The notes: generated by a model from the letters alone, not told the origin. DNA of 64,000 nucleotides from Nonomuraea fuscirosea (GCF_003001935.1 NZ_PVNG01000015.1:248001-312000), one strand, 5' to 3'; counted from the stretch's first letter, positions 26,101 to 35,203 are shown. Translations and numbers: made by a program.

Positions 26101-27063
26101 ATGGAGTCGGCGGCGGCACGGGGGATGTGTCTGCGACGACACTGGCCTTCGCAGCGCGTGTGTCTACCGTCAGAAGGAGCGTCAACAGAGCCCTCGCGAA
26201 AGGACTCCAGCACGTTGGGACGGCAACGCAGTTACTCCGACAGCACTCTCGCCGCCCTCTACGCGTTGGCGCAGGGCACGTGCTATTGGCCCGACCCTCC
26301 ATGCGACCAACCAATCGTGAAGATGATTGACGGCATCCCGGAACTCAACGTGGAGAAGGCCCACATCTACGCGGCCAATCCCGGCGGGCCTCGGGAGCAT
26401 GAAAACCTGACCTCCGAAGAGCTGGATGACTTCCCGAACATCATCCTGCTCTGCCGTCCACACCACCGGAGGATCGACGGGCGTAGGCGAGACCTCTACC
26501 CGCCGCAGGTGCTGCATGAGTGGAAGCGCCGGCGGGAGGGCTCGGGTCTGATGGTCCTGGAAGGTCTAGGAAGGATCACTGAGGAGCGGCTTCGCGACAT
26601 CTTCATCGAGGCCAACGAGGTGCTCGCTGGGCGAATGAAACTCGCGATGGACGAGTTCGCCGCATTCGACGCAGAGGCCGCAGCGCTGCTACGCACCCTC
26701 ATCGACGAACTGGCAGCAGCTCGGCTGAACGCGGTGGGTCTTGATCCCGACCTCATCACCATGCTGAGCAGTTCTTCTGCCCGCCTCATGAGCCTGGCGG
26801 ACTATGCCCCCATGCTTGCGCAGGCGAGTCTCGCTCTTCAGCATCTTCCCGACGTGCTACCTGGTCTCGTAGATGCGGCGACAAAGCTTCACAGCTCGGC
26901 CGATCTCGTCGATGTGCTGTGCGCAGTGGTGGACGACTTACCCGACGATGACACTGTGGCGGCATTGGTGAAGGCAGCATCCTTCCTACAGAGGCTTCCC
27001 GACACCGTCGCCCATCTGCAGGACGTTGTGAACGAATTGCGCTGGGCCCAAGGCAACATGTAG
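26101..27063 (+). CDS. HNH endonuclease-domain protein
   Basis: 320 aa from ATG 26,101. Family-like sequence begins near residue 39, so a later TTG (26,215) may be the true start. SYSDSTLAALYALAQGTCYWPDPPC opens the domain. The HNH core is EKAHIYAANPGGPR (first His), then NIILLCRPHHRRID (Asn and HH), then YPPQVLHEWKRRRE. The two Cys of CYWPDPPC may bind a structural zinc. The C-terminal ~170 residues are helical and Leu/Ala/Asp-rich, with no recognised family. It lies right next to attL, convergent with the TIR gene. A DNA-cleaving defence role is plausible but inferred from context. Confidence 0.75.
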   Translation: MESAAARGMCLRRHWPSQRVCLPSEGASTEPSRKDSSTLGRQRSYSDSTLAALYALAQGTCYWPDPPCDQPIVKMIDGIPELNVEKAHIYAANPGGPREHENLTSEELDDFPNIILLCRPHHRRIDGRRRDLYPPQVLHEWKRRREGSGLMVLEGLGRITEERLRDIFIEANEVLAGRMKLAMDEFAAFDAEAAALLRTLIDELAAARLNAVGLDPDLITMLSSSSARLMSLADYAPMLAQASLALQHLPDVLPGLVDAATKLHSSADLVDVLCAVVDDLPDDDTVAALVKAASFLQRLPDTVAHLQDVVNELRWAQGNM

Positions 27064-27170
27064 TGGTGTCACCAGGTGTTGGGTAGCCGTAAACTCGCTG
27101 GTGTCTACCGGAAGGGCACCCCGCTAGCCCTGCGGGAATGAGCGCGCTATTCGCCGTCATCAACCGGGGT

Positions 27171-28139
27171 TTAGTCCAGCAGGCGGCGAAGAGTGGGACT
27201 GATGCGGTTGACACGCATTCCTACGAGACTTCTTGTCACACTCAGCAGATTCTTGTCCTGCAAGTCGAGCACAAGCTGCTGTACGACCAGCTTAGGGCTG
27301 TCGATCCGCTGAGCTAGTTCGGCCACCTCGATGCTTGCGTTCGATCCGTTGACCAGTGCCGCGATGCACCTGCGGTGTGCCTCGTGCACGTCGGGGACGA
27401 GGGCCTCTACACCGGCGCCGAAGCCAAATCGGGTGAGCTTCACCGTGAAGACCTGCGGGCCTCGGAATTCAACGTCAAGGTAATCGGCTTCAGCGAGCGC
27501 ATGCATCGACTCAAGAAGGGCGCCCTCAGATAGCCCAGCCTGCATGATGCGCCCGGCAAGCGCATCCCAATCGAGGATGGGCAAATGTCCCAAGTCGAGA
27601 GCCTTGCGGATGATCTCCGACAGTACGAAGGAATCGGCCGAATTCAGGCCTGGAATGTCCGGAGAGGTCGCTACGTACGCTGGGCGAGGTGCAACCGTCG
27701 GGCGAAGCGTGCGTCCGTGAATGGTGTCGGCGATCTTTTCGGCAGCCGCTCGCACATCCTCCGCTGAGCGTTCGGCGTTCAGCCAAGCTAGATGCTGGAG
27801 CGGGGCAGGCATCTCCACGGTATCCAGTCGAATCGGGATGAGCCGGGTTCCACGCGTGATCCGCTGGACAGTCGCACTGTCGAGCTCTTCACGTACCCAT
27901 GGTTTGGTGACCGAGTACTCGGAAGTGATCAGGATAACCGCATCCACCCTGGCCAGTCCTTCGTCGAAGAGCCGCTGTACCAGGCTGTCTCCGGGGCGGA
28001 TCTCCCACTTATCGAGCCAAGGTTGGATACCTAGTCTGGCAAGATTATGGGCGAGCGGTTCGGCGAAGCTGGATTTGTCCTCGCTGGCATGAGAGACAAA
28101 AGCGACAGGAACGTCGACGTCATCGTTCTGATCCAACAC
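27171..28139 (-). CDS. TIR domain - winged-helix protein
   Basis: 322 aa from GTG 28,139. Residues ~10-145 form a bacterial TIR domain: VAFVSHASEDKSSFAEPLA (box 1), LGIQPWLDKWEIRPGDSL (BB-loop region), AVILITSEYSVTKPWVREEL, whose Glu is the expected NADase catalytic position. A linker (~145-165) leads to a region with two helix-turn-helix-like segments (LDWDALAGRIMQAGLSEGALLESMHALAEADYL and VAELAQRIDSPKLVVQQLVLDLQDKNLL). Bacterial TIR proteins often deplete NAD+ or make cyclic ADP-ribose signals in phage defence. The wHTH part could sense nucleic acid or repress its own gene; that is inference. Confidence 0.82.
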   Translation of the reverse strand: MLDQNDDVDVPVAFVSHASEDKSSFAEPLAHNLARLGIQPWLDKWEIRPGDSLVQRLFDEGLARVDAVILITSEYSVTKPWVREELDSATVQRITRGTRLIPIRLDTVEMPAPLQHLAWLNAERSAEDVRAAAEKIADTIHGRTLRPTVAPRPAYVATSPDIPGLNSADSFVLSEIIRKALDLGHLPILDWDALAGRIMQAGLSEGALLESMHALAEADYLDVEFRGPQVFTVKLTRFGFGAGVEALVPDVHEAHRRCIAALVNGSNASIEVAELAQRIDSPKLVVQQLVLDLQDKNLLSVTRSLVGMRVNRISPTLRRLLD

Positions 28140-28294
28140 CTGCCCGATTATGCCGTGCCTCGTATGTCGGCGTAAGGCATCTACCCTGTCGCCTGCCTAT
28201 GACGGCTCCTAGCTTCGCCGGAATATGGCCGCATCCATAGCGCATGGGTGAGTTGTTGATCACCTCCTTATCCTTGCTGCTTGATCCTGTGGAT

Positions 28295-29680
28295 CTAGTG
28301 TGTGGCATCGAAGATGCGGCGCATGGCCTCGCTCTGCTGTCCGTAGATGCATTTGGCGTAGACGCGTAGCAGGACGTCAACGCTGTGGCCTGCCCATTCG
28401 GCTACCTGGGGTGCGGGGACGCCGGCGTTGAGCCATGTGGAGACGGCGGCATGGCGCAGGGCGTAGGGGACCTCCATCAGGGGTGACTCGGCCTCCGACG
28501 GTGTGAAGGCTGCTGCTCTGGCTGCGTGGAAGACCTTGAGGTAGGCGCGGTCCGTCATAAGGCCGCCGCGGGGGCCGATGAAGATGCGTCCGCCGGGGCC
28601 GGCGCCGAACTCCTTGAGGTGCTCGATCAGCATGTTGGACAGCTCGGGGTGGATGGGCACTCGCCGTATCTCGCCTACGGCTCGGTGCTTGAGTTCCCGG
28701 CGTTCCCTGACCTTGCCGCTGTTGGTCCAGCGGCTGCCCGAGCGGGGCTCGGCGTTGGTGAGCCGCATCTCTCCCCAGCCGTCCGCAGGAAGGCTGACGA
28801 GGTGTTCCTGACGTAGGTCTACGACCTCTTCGGGCCGGAGTGCGGCGAAGTACATGCATCCGAAGAACGCCTTCATGCGTCGGCCTCGCTCGCTGTGGTT
28901 CTCCACTGCCTTGAGGAAGCGGCGAGCTTGGCTGATGTTGATGACGACGCGCGGGTCCACCGTCGTAAGGGTGCGCTGCTTGGCCCACTTGACGGCCTTG
29001 AGCGGGTTGGACGACAGTTCGCCGATCTCCTGGGCGTACTCCATGGCGTTGTTCAGGACCATGCGCTTGCGGTTGGAGGTGTTCGCGGCGGCGGGCTTTC
29101 CTTGCTTGGTCTGGCTGATGCGGGCCAGTACGTGGCGTGTGAGTACGGCTCCTGACCCGTGCTCGGTCAGAGCGGCGAGTGGAGTGGTGTGGCTCTCCAG
29201 CCAGCGCACTATGTTCACGAACTCAGGGGGCGGTTCGGTGGTGTCCCTGACGCGGTTGCTGTACGACCAGCGCAGGGCGGCGCGTAGGGCTTCTCTCGGG
29301 AACGGGTGCGCATCGGTGAGCAGGGCTTCGGTGGCGTCGGTCAGAGCTTCGGCGATGCCCCGGCGGTGGTTCGGGGACGCGTAGGGCCATTTGGCCTCTA
29401 CGTATCGCAGGGTGAAGGCGTACCACCTCATGGGTTCCGGCTGCTCGACCTCGCGCTGCCAGGAGGTCGGCCGTCCGGTGGAGACGGAGAACGGTTCGCC
29501 GCGACGGGCTGCCGTCATGAGTTCGGCGCGAAAGGCGTCTGCCTGCGCTGCCGTCTTGAAAGTCTCCTTCCAGACTTCGCCGTCCACGTTCCACGAAAGC
29601 CGGTAGGAGATGACCGCGCCCTGGGCGTTCTTGCGCTTCTCGATGCTGCGGATGCGCACGTCGTAGGTGATCTCCTGCAT
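28295..29680 (-). CDS. int: Tyrosine recombinase (element integrase)
   Basis: 461 aa from ATG 29,680, which overlaps the excisionase stop (TGATG). An N-terminal AP2-like arm-binding part (SYRLSWNVDGEVWKETFKTAAQADAF) is followed by a SAM-like core-binding region and the catalytic domain from ~235: FAALRPEEVVDLRQEHL (first Arg), YALRHAAVSTWLN (second Arg; the usual His of HxxR is Tyr here), WAGHS (third box) and VYAKC (nucleophile Tyr). It is expected to recombine the 53-bp tRNA-Tyr core. Confidence 0.94.
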   Translation of the reverse strand: MQEITYDVRIRSIEKRKNAQGAVISYRLSWNVDGEVWKETFKTAAQADAFRAELMTAARRGEPFSVSTGRPTSWQREVEQPEPMRWYAFTLRYVEAKWPYASPNHRRGIAEALTDATEALLTDAHPFPREALRAALRWSYSNRVRDTTEPPPEFVNIVRWLESHTTPLAALTEHGSGAVLTRHVLARISQTKQGKPAAANTSNRKRMVLNNAMEYAQEIGELSSNPLKAVKWAKQRTLTTVDPRVVINISQARRFLKAVENHSERGRRMKAFFGCMYFAALRPEEVVDLRQEHLVSLPADGWGEMRLTNAEPRSGSRWTNSGKVRERRELKHRAVGEIRRVPIHPELSNMLIEHLKEFGAGPGGRIFIGPRGGLMTDRAYLKVFHAARAAAFTPSEAESPLMEVPYALRHAAVSTWLNAGVPAPQVAEWAGHSVDVLLRVYAKCIYGQQSEAMRRIFDATH

Positions 29681-29877
29681 CAAGCGGCGTCCTCTCGGTC
29701 GGCGAGCCAGCGGTCGAGTTCAGAGCGGCGGATGCGGAGTTCGCGGTTGGCGAGGGTGATGCAGCGTGGTCCCTGCTTCTTGGCGCGCCAGTCGTAGAAG
29801 GTGGAGCGGGCGATCTTGAGTTCGGCGCAGACTTCGGCGACGGTGAGCTTTTCGTCGGTGCGGGTGTTTGTCTTCAA
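29680..29877 (-). CDS. xis: Excisionase (MerR-like helix-turn-helix)
   Basis: 65 aa from TTG 29,877, with GAGGAA upstream. EKLTVAEVCAELKIARSTFYDWRAKKQGPRC is a helix-turn-helix of the HTH_17/excisionase type, followed by the wing LANRELRIRRSELDRWLADRE. Xis directs Int toward excision. It sits immediately upstream of int and overlaps it, as in pSAM2-like elements. Confidence 0.9.
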   Translation of the reverse strand: MKTNTRTDEKLTVAEVCAELKIARSTFYDWRAKKQGPRCITLANRELRIRRSELDRWLADREDAA

Positions 29878-29891
29878 GGGCGGTTCCTCGG

Positions 29892-31442
29892 TCAGGCGGA
29901 GCGCAGGGTCGGGTGGACGGCGTAGGCCGGTGATGGGCGGCGGCCGGGACCGGTGCGGGGTGGTTCGGGTTCTCGGCGGATCCAGCCGAGTTGTTCCAGG
30001 AGGTCGAGGGCTGGTTCTAGCTCGGTGACCTTGCGGAAGCGGTTGCGGGGTAGGGCGGTGAAGGCTTCGCGTACGGTGAAGCGGGCCGTCCCAGTGCGGT
30101 GGAGCCAGGCGTGGACGACGCGGGCGGCTTCGAGGTCGGGGTCGGCGCCCATGGCGTCGAAGGTGGCCAGGGCGTGGGCGGTGAAGTACTGGCCGAGGGT
30201 GATGGCGGCGTTGACGGTGTCGGTGGTGATCGGACGGCGGAAGGCGGAGTCCACGTCGGTGGCCAGGTGGATGAGGCCGGCGATGCGCATGACGGCGCCG
30301 TCGAACTTGCCGGCCCAGTCGGTGATGTGGCCGAGGTCGCCGGAGTCCGGGCGCAGGCGGCGTTCGGTGGCGCGGCGGTGCTCGGTGAAGACCTCGGCTG
30401 CCTCGGTGGTCAGGGTGAGGCGAGCCGGGTCGTGCCACTCGTACATGCCGATGGTGAGGCGTTGCAGGTTGGCGTCGTAGCGGCTCGTGATGTGCTCGGG
30501 CACGGGCGCTGAGTCCACGCGCCGGTAGCCGACGTTGGACTTCGGGAGGCTGTAGAGGATGCGCCCGAGCAGGCCCTTGCCGCGGAAGCCGGGCATGGTG
30601 GCGATGTCCGAGACGATCTCCGGCTGTACGGCCAGGCCCATGGTCAGGGCGGCGTTGTCGGCGCGTTCGCTGCGGCCTCGGCGGTCGATGATGAGTGGGT
30701 CTCCGGCGTGGCCTTTGAGGAACAGGTCGAGGTTGGGCGTGCCGGAGTAACGGCCGGCGAGGGTGGCGAAGATGCCGCCCTCGGCCGAGAGGACGGCCAG
30801 GCGTCCGCCCTGTTCGACCAGAAGGCTTGCCGCCGTCTCCGGGGTGATGTCGTCGGCCATGAGGCGCGGCTTGACGGGCACCTTGATGTCTTCCACGGCC
30901 AGGGCGGCGCTCTGGGCCTCGGCGATGGCTTCCGGTGCTGCCTCTCCGCGTGCCGTTCCTGCACTTCGTGCTGCCTTCTCAGCGACTTCGACGGCCAGGC
31001 GGCGGGCTACTTCGGCCTCGGTGATCTGTGGCGTGATGCGGTCCACCAGGACGTTCTCCGCACGGGTCAGCGGTGCGGTCATGGCGCGGAAGACGGCGGA
31101 CTTGCGGGAGCCCGGTGGCATGGCGACCAGGACGAACAGGTTGACGGGTTCGATCCAGGAGCCGCGCACGTTGACCACGGCGCGTCCGCCTGCGGCGGTG
31201 GACAGGGCGGCCAGGGCGACGCAGCCGGCCAGGTCGGTCGGGGTCTGCGTCTCCTCGGCGACGGCGCTGATGTGGTCGGCGACCCAGGCCGGGAGCGCGT
31301 GGACCGGGGAGGGCGGCAGGTCGCCGCGCTGGCCGAGTGGGGCGGGCGCCTCCCAGGGCGTGGGTGGGTGGTGCAGGTCGGTGAGCTGTTGGGTGGCGTT
31401 GCAGGTGTTCAGGATGGCCTCAGCGGTGGTGGCGGTGGTCAA
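29892..31442 (-). CDS. DUF3987 domain protein (AICE replication module)
   Basis: 516 aa from TTG 31,442. The frame is open further upstream, but that part lies inside the primase gene. PVNLFVLVAMPPGSRKSAVFRAMTAPL is a P-loop-like segment (PPGSRKS), and the domain runs to ~440 with LAVLSAEGGIFATLAGRYSG and FRGKGLLGRILYSLPKSNVGYR, the pattern of DUF3987, an ATPase-like family found next to primases on mobile elements. The C-terminus carries a wHTH-like stretch (FTVREAFTALPRNRFRKVTELEPALDLLEQLGWI). It starts as TTGA on the primase stop, so the two are translated together. Confidence 0.82.
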   Translation of the reverse strand: MTTATTAEAILNTCNATQQLTDLHHPPTPWEAPAPLGQRGDLPPSPVHALPAWVADHISAVAEETQTPTDLAGCVALAALSTAAGGRAVVNVRGSWIEPVNLFVLVAMPPGSRKSAVFRAMTAPLTRAENVLVDRITPQITEAEVARRLAVEVAEKAARSAGTARGEAAPEAIAEAQSAALAVEDIKVPVKPRLMADDITPETAASLLVEQGGRLAVLSAEGGIFATLAGRYSGTPNLDLFLKGHAGDPLIIDRRGRSERADNAALTMGLAVQPEIVSDIATMPGFRGKGLLGRILYSLPKSNVGYRRVDSAPVPEHITSRYDANLQRLTIGMYEWHDPARLTLTTEAAEVFTEHRRATERRLRPDSGDLGHITDWAGKFDGAVMRIAGLIHLATDVDSAFRRPITTDTVNAAITLGQYFTAHALATFDAMGADPDLEAARVVHAWLHRTGTARFTVREAFTALPRNRFRKVTELEPALDLLEQLGWIRREPEPPRTGPGRRPSPAYAVHPTLRSA

Positions 31443-32347
31443 GCGGCTGTCCTCCGGGGTCGGCGGTGTCCGCTGTCGAGTCCGGAGCGGATGGTGGTGA
31501 AGGCTTCGCGCAGGTCGAGGCCGGTGGCTTCGGCGGCGTTCAGCAGGCACGCCTCGGCGAGGGCGCGCGGGAGTAGGCCGGCGGCGATGAGCTGGCCGAG
31601 GGCGAAGGCGGCGAGGTTGAGCATGGTGTTGCGGGTGCCGGGGACGGCGTCCAGGACGCGTTGGATCTCTCCGCGTAGCGCGGCCAGGGCATAGCCGGCG
31701 GCTCGGTCTCCGCCGCAGGCGTTCAGCACCGCGCCCGCTGAGCTGACTGACGGCTGGGTGGTGAGGTGGTCGGCGAGCCACGAAGGGAGTGGGGCCGGTG
31801 GTGGGTCGTGCAGGACGTCGTAGGAGCCGGTGCCGTCCGGCAGCGTGACGGTGCTGCCGGGGGCGACGACGTAGCCGCCCCGAGCGCGGGTGTCGATCTT
31901 CCAGCCGAGCTTTCCTGCGGTGTTACGCAGGTCGCGGTCGGTGGGTGCGGTGAAGTACAGGTGGATGCCGCCGCGCCGGGTGCGGACCATGAACGTCTCC
32001 AGCGGCAGCGGCTGGCCTGCCTTCTCGCAGAGCACGGCCAGGACGTCGGAGCCGTCGTTGACGCCGGGCCGGGCCCAGGCGGCGGGCGGGTGCTCGTCGG
32101 GTTTGGGGACGTCCAGATCGAGGACGACCAGGTTGGACGGGCCGCAGGCGATGCCGATGTTGAACGGGCCGCGCGTCCACATGTCGTGGATGAGGGCGGG
32201 GTCGGTGGTGGCGTGCGTCTCCCATGCGGTGAATCCGGGTAGCGGGCGCTTGTCGTGCGGGGCGAGCGGGAAGACGTGCCAGCCGCGGGCTGCGGCGGCC
32301 AGGGCGTAGCGGGTGAGGTCGCGCATGCGGGTCTCCTGGGCGGTCAT
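31439..32347 (-). CDS. Bifunctional DNA primase/polymerase (prim-pol) replication protein
   Basis: 302 aa from ATG 32,347. ALAAAARGWHVFPLAPHDKRPL is the N-terminal signature of the primase-polymerase family. NLVVLDLDVPK gives the metal-binding Asp pair, and RTRRGGIHLYF the third catalytic element (GGxHLYF). The C-terminal ~90 residues (GDRAAGYALAALRGEIQRVLDAVPGTRNTMLNLAAFALGQLI) are a helical DNA-binding-like region often found in these proteins. With DUF3987 it replaces RepSA-type initiators in a subset of AICEs. Its start overlaps the upstream small gene (TGATG). Confidence 0.88.
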   Translation of the reverse strand: MTAQETRMRDLTRYALAAAARGWHVFPLAPHDKRPLPGFTAWETHATTDPALIHDMWTRGPFNIGIACGPSNLVVLDLDVPKPDEHPPAAWARPGVNDGSDVLAVLCEKAGQPLPLETFMVRTRRGGIHLYFTAPTDRDLRNTAGKLGWKIDTRARGGYVVAPGSTVTLPDGTGSYDVLHDPPPAPLPSWLADHLTTQPSVSSAGAVLNACGGDRAAGYALAALRGEIQRVLDAVPGTRNTMLNLAAFALGQLIAAGLLPRALAEACLLNAAEATGLDLREAFTTIRSGLDSGHRRPRRTAA

Positions 32348-32559
32348 CAGCGATCGCGGTACAGGCGGCGGACGTGGGTGTAGAGCTGCCAGCCGAGGCG
32401 GGGCCGCTTGCCGGTGCCGTCGCAGGCGCGGCAGGTGCGGCTCCTGCGGCTGTCGCGGCAGCGGGTGCAGCGGCCCCAGGGCGACGCGAGGCACACGATG
32501 ATGTAGCTGAGAGTGACGAACGGTAGGCAGGTGGCGAGAAGGGCGATGGCGTGGTCCAT
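32347..32559 (-). CDS. Small membrane protein with DnaJ-like zinc motif
   Basis: 70 aa. One N-terminal transmembrane helix (AIALLATCLPFVTLSYIIVCLA), then CTRCRDSRRSRTCRACDGTG, a CxxC-x8-CxxC zinc ribbon of the DnaJ type, then a basic tail. Small proteins of this layout sit between tra and rep genes in several Streptomyces elements; their role is unknown. It is the first gene of the 32,559-to-28,295 run (this gene, primase, DUF3987, xis, int). Confidence 0.65.
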   Translation of the reverse strand: MDHAIALLATCLPFVTLSYIIVCLASPWGRCTRCRDSRRSRTCRACDGTGKRPRLGWQLYTHVRRLYRDR

Positions 32560-32596
32560 GGGGCCTCCAGGGCCGTTTCCAGGGTTTTCGCAGGTC

Positions 32597-32687
32597 GGGC
32601 TCTAGGCGCTAGAGCCCAGGTAGAACAGGGATTCGGGCTCTAGGGGAGCCTCTAGACCTAGAGGGGTGCGCCTCTAGGTCTAGAGGC
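32597..32687. repeat. Palindromic cluster between the transfer and replication genes (candidate clt/ori locus)
   Basis: Two perfect inverted repeats share the word CTCTAG/CTAGAG. The first is GGGCTCTAG-GCG-CTAGAGCCC at 32,597-32,617. The second has 17-bp arms, GCCTCTAGACCTAGAGG (32,648-32,664) and CCTCTAGGTCTAGAGGC (32,671-32,687), with a 6-bp loop; each arm is itself nearly palindromic. A further GGGCTCTAG lies at 32,635. It sits 13 bp beyond the traB-like stop codon. Confidence 0.8.
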
Positions 32688-32699
32688 GATCGGCGAGGG

Positions 32700-34880
32700 C
32701 TACGACGCCTTTCCCTTGTCGCGCTGAGTGATGGCGGTGGTGATGTCGTCGCGGGCGATGCCGATGCGGTTGGCGCCCTTGCCGCCGCTCTCCGGCGTGC
32801 CCCAGACCTGCATCGTGCGCACGCCGTACGGCTTGAGCGCGGTGGTGAGCTGGGCCGTCTTCGCGCCGCCCTCAAGCGCCGCCCACGCGCCGTAGGCGTC
32901 GGGCCGCAGCTCGGCCAGGCGATCCACGACGGTCTCGTTCCAGACCTTGGCCTCGGACGGCGGGACCACGGCGAGGATGTCGGCCAGCAGGTCGAAGCTG
33001 GGCGCGGCCTGCTCGGGCGTTTCGCCGAGCGCGTGGCCGCTGAGCGTTCCACGCGCCTTGCGCAGCGCGTACGCCCGGTCGGCGATGAGCTGGGTCTCCG
33101 GCGTGTTGAGGTACGCGGCCTTGACCACCTTGGGCATCGGCGTCGCGCCGACCAGGTACCCGGTGCCGGCGTCCTTCTCCGGTACGAACACCGTGGCGCG
33201 GATGCCGTTCTTGTACGCCGAGGTGCCGAGGATCATGTCGTTCTCCAACTGGCCGGCCACCCGCAGGCAGAAGCGGATGGAGACGTTCGCGGAGATGCCG
33301 GTGGGCAGGCTGTCCCGGTCCGGGCGCTGGGTGGCCAGGATCAGGACGACGCCCAGGGCGCGGCCCAGCTTGATGATGAACTCGGCGTCATCGCCTGCCT
33401 TGTCGCCGTACTCAGGATGGGCGAACAAGTTCTGGCACTCGTCGATGATGCACACCAGCGGATGCAGGCCCAGCGAGCGCTTGTCGGCGATCTGGCGGGT
33501 GATGCGCTTGTCCGGGCACAGGTCCGCGGGCAGCGCTTTGAGCGCGGCCGAGCGGCGCATGACCTCCTTGCGCAGCAGGGTGAGCGAGTCGGCGGCGTAG
33601 GCGATGGCCTCGTCCTCGATGCCGGAGACGTAGCGGTGGCAGACCTTGTCGTACGGGTCCAGGTCGCCGGTGCCTTTGAGCTCGTGGAACCACGCCTCCA
33701 CCGTGGCGTCGAGGACGATGCCGGCGGCCAGCTCGCGAATGGATGAGGTCTTGCCTTGGCCGGGCTGGGAGCCGATCAGCACGTTGTGCTGGATCAGCGG
33801 CACCGTGACCAGGCGTCCGCGCGGGTCGTTGCCGAACGGAACGCCCTTGAACACGTCGTGCGAACTGGCTCGCTTGAGCGGAGACCGTACGACCGTCTTG
33901 GACAGGTCCTTGTCACCGACCCACAGGATCAGCCGTCCCTCGTGGACGGAGGGGTCGCCCTCGGGCCAGATGCAGCCCAGCGGGCGGCGCAGCGCACCGG
34001 AGAGCTGCTTGCGCCTGTCCAGTACGTCGGCCACGGTGACGCCGTACGGCAGGTCGATGTCGGCCCGCCAGCCGGGGCCGTCCCGGGTGATCGGGGCGAC
34101 GAACCGGATGGCGTCCTTCGGGTTCTTGGACAGGGCCTGCGTGATGCCGGCGATGCCGAGCACGCTCAGCGCGCGGACCACGATGTCGCTGGTGAGCTTC
34201 TCCACCTCGGACGCCATCACCGCGCGGTTGATCAGCGGCCGGTCGGCGGGCTTGCCGAGGATGCCCAGCAGAGCCACGGCCACGGCGAGCATTCCCCACT
34301 GGGCGGCGGTGGGCTGATTGACCGTGACGACGGCCAGGACCAGCAGCCCCAGCAGGATGAGCCCGGTCATCCAGCCGCGCGCCCGGACACGGATGTCGCG
34401 TTGCCTGCTCAACTTCAGGTACCCGTCGTAGTCGGACTTGCGGACGGCGGCGATGCGCGCAGGCTCGCCTTTGAGGTCGAACGTCCACCGCACGAACCCG
34501 CTCACCAGGCGGACCAAGCCGAGCGGAGCGCGGGCGACGAGCCGTCCGGCGTAGAGCGGTGTGCGAACGAGCTGGTAGCTGGCCACGTGCGCGTAGTGGA
34601 GGCCGGCCCACCTCAACGTCTCGATGGCCTCCGCGCGGGAGCGCAGCCACAGTGGGATGATCGGCTGGCGGGTGGTCGCCTTGCGCTCCAGGCTGGCCCG
34701 CCAGTCCGTACGGGACGGACCGGGCTGGTCCACCCTGAGCACCTCGCCCTCAAGGACGGGCGGCTCCGGCTCGGACCGGCGGCCGGACCGCGCGGCGTTG
34801 AGGTCGACGATGTCCGCGCCCTTGTCGTCCGGCTGATCGTCTTTCGAGTCGTGGTTGGGGTCGTCCGGTGGCTGCGTCAT
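32700..34880 (-). CDS. FtsK/SpoIIIE-type DNA translocase (TraB-like transfer protein)
   Basis: 726 aa. An N-terminal acidic region (DDPNHDSKDDQPDDKGAD) is followed by membrane segments (TGLILLGLLVLAVVTVN, WGMLAVAVALLGILG). The motor domain has Walker A GSQPGQGKTSSIREL, Walker B PLVCIIDECQNLFAH, and VVLILATQRPDRDSLPTGISANVSIRFCLRV, diagnostic of FtsK-family pumps. The C-terminus (DDITTAITQRDKGKAS region) probably includes a DNA-reading winged helix. In AICEs this single protein moves double-stranded DNA between mycelia. Its start overlaps the preceding gene as ATGA. Confidence 0.93.
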   Translation of the reverse strand: MTQPPDDPNHDSKDDQPDDKGADIVDLNAARSGRRSEPEPPVLEGEVLRVDQPGPSRTDWRASLERKATTRQPIIPLWLRSRAEAIETLRWAGLHYAHVASYQLVRTPLYAGRLVARAPLGLVRLVSGFVRWTFDLKGEPARIAAVRKSDYDGYLKLSRQRDIRVRARGWMTGLILLGLLVLAVVTVNQPTAAQWGMLAVAVALLGILGKPADRPLINRAVMASEVEKLTSDIVVRALSVLGIAGITQALSKNPKDAIRFVAPITRDGPGWRADIDLPYGVTVADVLDRRKQLSGALRRPLGCIWPEGDPSVHEGRLILWVGDKDLSKTVVRSPLKRASSHDVFKGVPFGNDPRGRLVTVPLIQHNVLIGSQPGQGKTSSIRELAAGIVLDATVEAWFHELKGTGDLDPYDKVCHRYVSGIEDEAIAYAADSLTLLRKEVMRRSAALKALPADLCPDKRITRQIADKRSLGLHPLVCIIDECQNLFAHPEYGDKAGDDAEFIIKLGRALGVVLILATQRPDRDSLPTGISANVSIRFCLRVAGQLENDMILGTSAYKNGIRATVFVPEKDAGTGYLVGATPMPKVVKAAYLNTPETQLIADRAYALRKARGTLSGHALGETPEQAAPSFDLLADILAVVPPSEAKVWNETVVDRLAELRPDAYGAWAALEGGAKTAQLTTALKPYGVRTMQVWGTPESGGKGANRIGIARDDITTAITQRDKGKAS

Positions 34881-35203
34881 GATGAAGGAACCTCTGCTGT
34901 CTGAAGGGCGGTGGAGTGCTGGGGCGCGGTCGTTGTCTTGGCGGATGAGGCCGCGTCCCAGTCGGCGGTCTGAGCGGTCGAGGTGCGGTCGGACCGCTTC
35001 TTCTCGTGAGCGGTCGGTACGTGCGGTCCGTCCGCCTGTGCGGTCAGGGCCAGCAGCTCGGCGAGCAGCATGGCGGTGATGGCCTGGTGGTGGTCGAACA
35101 GTCGTCCCGGGCGGCCGGTGACCGTCCAGCCGCCTTCGCGGAGTTCGGCCGTGTTCGGGCAGGCGTCCGAGGTCATGTGCGTGTCGGTGATGGTGAGGCC
35201 CAT
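34877..35203 (-). CDS. Hypothetical small protein in the transfer operon
   Basis: 108 aa. GGWTVTGRPGRLFDHHQAITAMLLAELLALTA suggests a single helical domain; the second half is Thr/Ala/Ser-rich and probably unstructured. No family recognised. Overlapping starts and stops on both sides (TGATG and ATGA) place it firmly in the operon between the DUF2637 and traB-like genes. Confidence 0.6.
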   Translation of the reverse strand: MGLTITDTHMTSDACPNTAELREGGWTVTGRPGRLFDHHQAITAMLLAELLALTAQADGPHVPTAHEKKRSDRTSTAQTADWDAASSAKTTTAPQHSTALQTAEVPSS

